Shown here: piece by piece, positions 59,607 through 64,000 of the stretch
How positions within the stretch are numbered: the stretch's first letter is position 1
Layout: each line of letters begins with the position of its first letter
NCBI RefSeq assembly: GCF_014843005.1
Contig: NZ_JACYXM010000002.1
Location: forward strand, 124,001-188,000
Direction: 5' to 3'
Source of the DNA: Rhodanobacter sp. DHG33
Lineage (GTDB): Bacteria; Pseudomonadota; Gammaproteobacteria; Xanthomonadales; Rhodanobacteraceae
Length of the DNA: 64,000 nt
Position numbers and translations under genes: made by a program
The notes under the pieces: generated by a model
Seen by the model: the letters and a program-made list of their open reading frames with translations, nothing else
Database searches by the model: none
What the model was told of the DNA's origin: nothing

Positions 59607-60887
59607 CTACAGCGCGCCGGCCTCGTGCAGGGATTGCTTGAATTTCTTGACGTCACCCCAGCCCAGGAATTTCTTGATCAACACTCCGTCCTGAAAGACG
59701 TAGAACGCCGGCAACGCTCCCCACGCATCACTGCCAAGCATCGGCCATTCTGAGTTCTGCCAGGCGATGTGCATGGGCTGTTCGGGAAACAGGTGGTCCC
59801 ACGTCTTGGCATATTCGAAACCGTCTCCCTGGCTGGCCAGCCACATCGCGTGATGCGCGAATAGCGGGCGCAGTTGCGCGTCCGTTTCAACGGCATGTGC
59901 GGCTTCATCGCAGAAATGGCATCCGTCGCCGCTGAGAGCCACGATGTGCATCGCATGTGAAATATCAAACGATTCGCGAGTCATGCCGCCGTGCTTGTCG
60001 ATGATCAGTGCGGTGGTCGCTAGGTGATTGGAGTCGTTGGTACGGTCACGGACGGTCGGCATGGCGCTTTCTCCCAAGCCGGGATGCTCGTGTAGCAGTG
60101 CAGCAGCCTTGGTGAATTGACGGTCTGACAGTAGCAGTCTGTACAAGTGGGCGTAGTCGTGATCCTCAATCATGCCGCGTCGCTGCATTTCGGCCAGGTC
60201 GATCTGCAACTGGGCGATATGAATCGCACTCGGCGGGCCAAACATCGGCAGTGCGTACTCGGTTGCGCGCATGAGAAGCCGCAGATCTGGACTGCTGGTC
60301 GCGCGCAATCGCTCCGGCGTTTGGTATTCAGAGAACAGCCGGTCGTAGCGTTGGCGATCGAGAACAACGCGTTTTGCAGTCGGAACGGAAAAGGGGGATG
60401 CCTGCAGAATCAGATCGTCATAACGTCGTTCGATCTCACTTTCGGGACAGCTTTCCGGGGCGCAGTTGCGCGCCTTGGCGTCCTCAGCGCGTTCCTGTGC
60501 GATGCGGGATTGTTCGGCCGGCGTCAGACCGATATCCATGCCTTGGGCAAGCTTTTCCTGCTCGTTTCCGAACAGGGCGAAGACCTGGACGATTTGCGGA
60601 TGGGTCAATTCGGCCATGGGCTCGCCGAAATTGATATTCGTGGCTCCGCGCGAGCCAAATTCCACCTGAGCAAGGAACCGTCTGCGCGACCACGGCGGTA
60701 GTTTGTCCAGCGGCGAAGTTCCGGCCGGTGTATCGCGCAGGTAATGCGTCAGATCCGTCTTGGACTTTATCGGGAGCAGTGAGTGCGCGGTCGCCTGGTC
60801 AGCAGCAACAACTGCCGGTACGACCATGATGAACATCAAGGAAACGAAAAGAAGCATCTTCGGCGCGTGGCGCAAGAGAGTCTTCAC
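59607..60887 (-). CDS. Exported protein with C-terminal thioredoxin-like domain (CHFC)
   Basis: 426 aa. The GTG at 60887 is chosen because GGAGG lies 6 nt upstream and the protein then opens with a clean signal peptide (KTLLRHAPKMLLFVSLMF then IMVVPAVVAA). Residues about 30-300 are a polar helical region with no family I recognise, containing one Cys pair (NCAPESC). The C-terminal ~125 residues look thioredoxin-like: IVALSGDGCHFCDEAAHAV has a C-x-x-C, followed by WGALPAFYVFQDGVLIKKFLG with the cis-Pro. Base composition looks lower in GC than the neighbours (not computed). Function unknown. Confidence 0.75.
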   Translation of the reverse strand: MKTLLRHAPKMLLFVSLMFIMVVPAVVAADQATAHSLLPIKSKTDLTHYLRDTPAGTSPLDKLPPWSRRRFLAQVEFGSRGATNINFGEPMAELTHPQIVQVFALFGNEQEKLAQGMDIGLTPAEQSRIAQERAEDAKARNCAPESCPESEIERRYDDLILQASPFSVPTAKRVVLDRQRYDRLFSEYQTPERLRATSSPDLRLLMRATEYALPMFGPPSAIHIAQLQIDLAEMQRRGMIEDHDYAHLYRLLLSDRQFTKAAALLHEHPGLGESAMPTVRDRTNDSNHLATTALIIDKHGGMTRESFDISHAMHIVALSGDGCHFCDEAAHAVETDAQLRPLFAHHAMWLASQGDGFEYAKTWDHLFPEQPMHIAWQNSEWPMLGSDAWGALPAFYVFQDGVLIKKFLGWGDVKKFKQSLHEAGAL

Positions 60888-60917
60888 CGAAACCTCCATG
60901 CGCTGGCCGGCGCAGTT

Positions 60918-61874
60918 CTATTCCTGATATGCGCCATAGCTGCGCAGCCGCCGGTAGCGCTGCTCCAGCAGGGTGTCGACCGGCAATGGCGTGAGTTCGT
61001 CGAGCTGGTTCATCAGCACGGCCTTCAAGCGGATCGCCATAGAGTGCGGGTTGCGATGGGCGCCCCCCAGCGGTTCGCGGATCACCTTGTCGACCAAGCC
61101 CAGCTCCAGCAGGCGCGGCGCGGTGAGGCCCAGCGCCTCGGCGGCGTCCTTGGCGCGTTCGGCGCTGCGCCAGAGAATGGTGGCGCAGCCTTCCGGGGTG
61201 ATCACGGAATAGGTGGAGTACTGCAGCATGTTGACGCGGTCGCCCACGCCGATCGCCAGCGCGCCGCCGGAGCCGCCCTCGCCGATCACGGTGCAGATGA
61301 TCGGCGTCTTGAGATCGGCCATTTCCAGCAGATTGCGGGCGATGGCTTCGCTCTGGCCGCGCTCTTCGGCGCCGATGCCGGGATAGGCGCCCATGGTGTC
61401 GATCAGGGTGAGCACGGGCAGGCCGAAACGCTCGGCCATCTTCAACAGGCGCAGCGCCTTGCGGTAGCCCTCGGGACGCGGCATGCCGAAGTTGCGCTTG
61501 AGCTTGCCCTTGGTGTCGCGCGCCTTCTGGTGGCCGATGATCATCACCGAACGGCCGTTGATGCGGCCGAGGCCGCCCACGATGGCGCCGTCGTCGGCAT
61601 ACATGCGGTCGCCGGCCAGCTCATGGAACTCCTCGCACATCACGCCGATGTAATCCAGCGTGTAGGGCCGCGCCGGGTGGCGCGACATCTGGGCGATCTG
61701 CCACGAGCTGAGGTTCTTGAAGATGTCGTTGGTCTTGAGCTTGAGCTTTTCGCGCAGCCGTCCGACTTCCTCGTCGATATCGAGTGCCTGGCCGTCGCTG
61801 GTGCGGCGCAGCTCCTCGATCTTCGCCTCCAGCTCGGCAATGGGTTGTTCGAAATCGAGGAAGTTGGGATTCAT
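60918..61874 (-). CDS. accA: Acetyl-CoA carboxylase carboxyltransferase subunit alpha
   Basis: 318 aa (E. coli 319). With AccD it transfers CO2 from biotin to acetyl-CoA, the first step of fatty-acid synthesis. Landmarks: [71 protein letters not shown], and the oxyanion Gly pair in [15 protein letters not shown]. Monocistronic-looking: a TATACT box lies 27 bp upstream of the ATG on the minus strand. accD is not in the window. Confidence 0.97.
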   Translation of the reverse strand: MNPNFLDFEQPIAELEAKIEELRRTSDGQALDIDEEVGRLREKLKLKTNDIFKNLSSWQIAQMSRHPARPYTLDYIGVMCEEFHELAGDRMYADDGAIVGGLGRINGRSVMIIGHQKARDTKGKLKRNFGMPRPEGYRKALRLLKMAERFGLPVLTLIDTMGAYPGIGAEERGQSEAIARNLLEMADLKTPIICTVIGEGGSGGALAIGVGDRVNMLQYSTYSVITPEGCATILWRSAERAKDAAEALGLTAPRLLELGLVDKVIREPLGGAHRNPHSMAIRLKAVLMNQLDELTPLPVDTLLEQRYRRLRSYGAYQE

Positions 61875-62108
61875 TCGCCGAGGTTCATCGCATGAAAGGG
61901 CGGGAGTATAGCGGGCACGCGGAAAGTGGGAGAACGGGGGCGTATGGCGAGCCATGCCTGCCGGGGGAAGCTCCTTTGCTGCCTTTCGCAAGCGGCAGGG
62001 CGGTTTCGCCCATCCGCCAGCGCCCGGAACCGCTTCGTACCTTGCGAACAGAAGGGGCGACGATCAAAACATCGTGCCCGTGAAAGCGGGCGTCACTAAG
62101 CGCCGAGG

Positions 62109-62127
62109 AAAAGCCCGATCAGGGCTT
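62109..62127 (-). terminator. Stem-loop overlapping the HlyD stop codon
   Basis: On the minus strand AAGCCC-TGATC-GGGCTT is followed by TTCC. The TGA stop of the HlyD gene lies in the loop. Compact and T-tailed, it fits an intrinsic terminator for the exporter operon. The rest of the 244-bp gap to accA holds nothing I can assign. Confidence 0.5.
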
Positions 62128-63033
62128 GCCGTCCGGCATGAACCGCACGATCACCCGCTGCCCGATCCGCAGTTGCTGCTCCGCCTGGTCGAAAGCCAGC
62201 ACACATTCCACCGTGCGCGCGTTGGCGCGGGTCTGCGGATCGTTTTCCAGCGTGGCCGGGCCGTAGACCTGGCCGATGCGCAGCACGTGGGCGTTCCATT
62301 TGCCGTTCTCGGCGTCGTCGTTGGCGACCACCTCGGCACGCATGCCGGGATGCACGGTGCCCACGAAGCTCTCGTTGAGCTCGGCGCGCACGATGCGCGG
62401 CTTGTCCGGCAGCAGGGTGAACAGCGCATCGGCGGAGGACACGCTGGCACCGGGCTGGGCGGTCACGTGCACCACGGTGGCATCGAAGGGGGCATGCAGG
62501 CTGCGTTGCGCCAGTTCGTATTTCGCTTCGGCCAGCTTCTGCGCAGCCATGTCGCTGGCGGCTTGGTCGGCGGCCTGTTCGGCGTCGAGTTGCGCACTGG
62601 CTTCGTGGGCGTCATCGGCGCTCTGGCCGTCGCCGGCACCGGCGGCGGCGGCGGCGGCGAGGCGTTGCGCGCGCAGCTTGGCGGCGGCCTGCTTGACGGC
62701 CAGCAGCTTGAGTTGTGCCTGTGCCTGTTCGAGTTGCGCTTGCGCGGAATCCACGGCGAGCTGGGCAGGGCGGGTATCCAGTGCGGCCAGCAACTGCCCT
62801 TGCTTGACGGTATCGCCTTCGTGCACCGCCACGTTGGCGAGCACGCCTTCGCGCGGCATGTTGAGCGTGAGCAGGCCGCCTTCGATGTCGACGCGGCCAC
62901 GCGCCACTGCGGCATACGGACTGGCGGCGGCGGTTGCAGCCGGCTCCGCGCTCTTCGAGCAGGCGGCGAGCGATAGCGTGGCGGCCAGCGCGCACGCGGC
63001 GAAACACGGCAAGCGAAGGGCGGTCGGCGTCAT
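62119..63033 (-). CDS. HlyD/DevB-type periplasmic adaptor, lipoprotein
   Basis: 304 aa. Signal with lipobox L-A-A-C (ATLSLAACSKS), so probably lipid-anchored. Membrane-fusion layout: beta-barrel/lipoyl half (LTLNMPREGVLANVAVHEGD then TVKQGQLLAALDTRPA), a coiled-coil hairpin about 85-170 rich in Ala/Gln (AQAQLEQAQAQLKLLAVKQA), the second lipoyl half (LHAPFDATVVHVTAQPGASV) and a beta-barrel. It would link the ABC exporter below to an outer-membrane channel such as TolC. The start overlaps the ATPase stop by 4 bp. Confidence 0.9.
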   Translation of the reverse strand: MTPTALRLPCFAACALAATLSLAACSKSAEPAATAAASPYAAVARGRVDIEGGLLTLNMPREGVLANVAVHEGDTVKQGQLLAALDTRPAQLAVDSAQAQLEQAQAQLKLLAVKQAAAKLRAQRLAAAAAAGAGDGQSADDAHEASAQLDAEQAADQAASDMAAQKLAEAKYELAQRSLHAPFDATVVHVTAQPGASVSSADALFTLLPDKPRIVRAELNESFVGTVHPGMRAEVVANDDAENGKWNAHVLRIGQVYGPATLENDPQTRANARTVECVLAFDQAEQQLRIGQRVIVRFMPDGKP

Positions 63034-63782
63034 GGCGGGGTTTCCTTGGAAGCGCTGGCGTCGGGACGCCTGTCGCTGAGAATGCGGCCATCCTCCATCG
63101 CCAGCACGCGGTCGGCGTGGGCGACCAGGCGCGGGTCGTGGCTCACGCACAGCACGGTGGTGCCGTGCGTGCGGGCGATGGTGTGCAGGATGTCGATGAT
63201 GGTTTGGCCGTTGGCGGCGTCCAGCGCGCTGGTGGGTTCGTCGGCGAACAACAGCTCCGGTTCCTTGGCCAAGGCGCGCGCGATCGCCACGCGCTGCTTC
63301 TCGCCGCCGGAGAGTTCGGAGGGCCGCAGCTTGATGCGGTGGGCCAGGCCCACTTCTTCCAGCGAGCGGCGGGCGCGGGCGCGGGCTTCCTGCTTCGACA
63401 GGCCCATGTGGTTGAGCGGCAGCTCCACTTGTTCCAGCGCGGTGAGCGCGGGGAACAGGTTGAAGCCCTGGAACACGAAGCCGGTGTGCTGCAGCCGGAA
63501 GTGCTCCAGCGCGCGCAGGTCGAGCTGGCCCAGTTCGCTGCCGAGGGCGTGCACGTGGCCGCTGTCCACCTTCTGCAGGCCGCTGAGCACGGCCAGCAGG
63601 GTGCTCTTGCCGCAGCCGGAAGGGCCGGAGATCAGGGTGAGTTCGCCCGGGTCGATGCTCAGCGACAGGCCGTTCAGCACCTGCGTGTGCAGCTTGCCGG
63701 AGGCGAAGGCCTTGCACACATGGTCGGCCCGCAGGATGGGGGCGCGCGGCGTCGCGGCAGCGGTGGGCATCGTGGCGTTCAT
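63030..63782 (-). CDS. ABC exporter ATPase (DevA/MacB-N type)
   Basis: 250 aa. Walker A GPSGCGKST, Q-loop VFQGFNLFPALTALE, signature LSGGEKQR, Walker [15 protein letters not shown]-loop VSHD. Closest by pattern to LolD/MacB/DevA ATPases that energise FtsX-type permeases. Coupled by 4-bp overlaps to the permease upstream and the adaptor downstream. Confidence 0.93.
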   Translation of the reverse strand: MNATMPTAAATPRAPILRADHVCKAFASGKLHTQVLNGLSLSIDPGELTLISGPSGCGKSTLLAVLSGLQKVDSGHVHALGSELGQLDLRALEHFRLQHTGFVFQGFNLFPALTALEQVELPLNHMGLSKQEARARARRSLEEVGLAHRIKLRPSELSGGEKQRVAIARALAKEPELLFADEPTSALDAANGQTIIDILHTIARTHGTTVLCVSHDPRLVAHADRVLAMEDGRILSDRRPDASASKETPP

Positions 63783-64000
63783 CGCAGCAGGGTCGCCGGA
63801 TCGATGCGGCGCATGCTGCGCATCGCGGCCATGCCGGACACTGCAGCCTGGCCCATCACCAGCGCGATGCACGCCAGCGCGGCGATCGGGCCGAGCGTGA
63901 CCGGCACGTCTTCGGCGCGAGCCGCGAGCAGCAGCAGCACGCCCAACACAGTGGCGCCGACAAGGCCCAGCGCACCCACCCAGAACGCTTGTTCCAGTAC
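63779..64000 (-). CDS. FtsX-type ABC permease, C-terminal fragment at window edge
   Basis: Only the last 73 codons are visible. They contain two TM helices (GALGLVGATVLGVLLLLAA and PIAALACIALVMGQAAVSG) and end AAMRSMRRIDPATLLR, the usual C-terminus of DevC/MacB permeases after the last helix. The N-terminal part lies beyond position 64000. With the ATPase and adaptor it forms a DevBCA-like three-part exporter of unknown substrate. Confidence 0.85.
   Translation of the reverse strand, partial: VLEQAFWVGALGLVGATVLGVLLLLAARAEDVPVTLGPIAALACIALVMGQAAVSGMAAMRSMRRIDPATLLR

Noticed and set aside
1-64000. Genomic island, prophage or integrated element
   Set aside because: No integrase, transposase, tRNA-flanking repeats or phage genes were seen, and the gene order is ordinary core chromosome.

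Overview
The window is 64 kb of GC-rich, densely packed bacterial chromosome with no rRNA, tRNA, CRISPR array, transposase or phage gene that I can recognise. Gene content and order point to a gammaproteobacterium, probably Lysobacterales/Xanthomonadales and perhaps Rhodanobacteraceae. The main evidence is a divergent gshB-tonB-yqgE-ruvX-pyrB / pilGHIJ-chpA block laid out as in Pseudomonas, a RegB/RegA redox pair, an Oar-like TonB receptor, and many 4-bp ATGA/GTGA gene overlaps. The taxon is inference; nothing here names a species.

Layout. 1-4.3 kb (minus strand): a partial lipoprotein gene, then pyrB, ruvX, yqgE, a TonB-like energy transducer and gshB, all transcribed leftward. 4.6-16.5 kb (plus): one long twitching-motility chemosensory operon, pilG, pilH, pilI, pilJ, chpA (2000 aa), a CheB-like gene, chpC and a 53-codon membrane ORF. 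There is no pilK methyltransferase gene, and the CheB-like protein has Ala where CheB has its catalytic Ser. 16.5-22.8 kb: rsmE and bioA (minus), then gspN, a HisN/SuhB-family phosphatase, a small membrane protein, nudE, cysQ and mazG in one tight plus-strand run. 23-30.6 kb: a seven-repeat exported protein, an ion transporter with a glycine-zipper partner, a GST, the ybbA-ybbP exporter and tesA (divergent, with overlapping start codons), and an orphan OmpR-type regulator. 30.7-39.1 kb: a fused SCOT-type CoA transferase, a BlaI/M56-peptidase pair behind two near-identical palindromic operators, a thioredoxin-like protein and a BNR protein downstream of regBA, and a POT peptide transporter. 39.3-47.2 kb: dgkA, a LemA-TPM-TPM set, an Oar-like TonB receptor and a secreted S9 peptidase. 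47.3-54.8 kb: lgt-thyA, an aspartic-protease-like protein, folA, a Nudix/thiamine-phosphate-synthase fusion, darP-DUF1653, pmbA and two small membrane proteins. 54.9-64 kb: ispA-xseB, an MFS exporter with a structured leader, tilS with an NYN/LOTUS protein, a large thioredoxin-fold protein, accA, and an HlyD/ABC/FtsX-type exporter cut by the right edge.

How the genes work together. The pil-chp block would tune type IV pilus extension and retraction, and the neighbouring TonB-like gene sits where Pseudomonas has tonB3, which is needed for twitching. RegBA is a redox sensor-regulator, and two exported Cys/His-rich proteins lie directly downstream of it. The S9 peptidase, TonB receptor and POT transporter together suggest peptide scavenging. 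Most remaining genes are housekeeping: nucleotide, folate, lipid, biotin and isoprenoid synthesis, tRNA and rRNA modification, and nucleotide-pool cleaning. I see no wholly new system. The strongest leads are the apparently dead CheB homologue in an operon without a methyltransferase, the RegBA-linked Cys/His protein pair, and the double BlaI operator controlling a membrane peptidase with no beta-lactamase.
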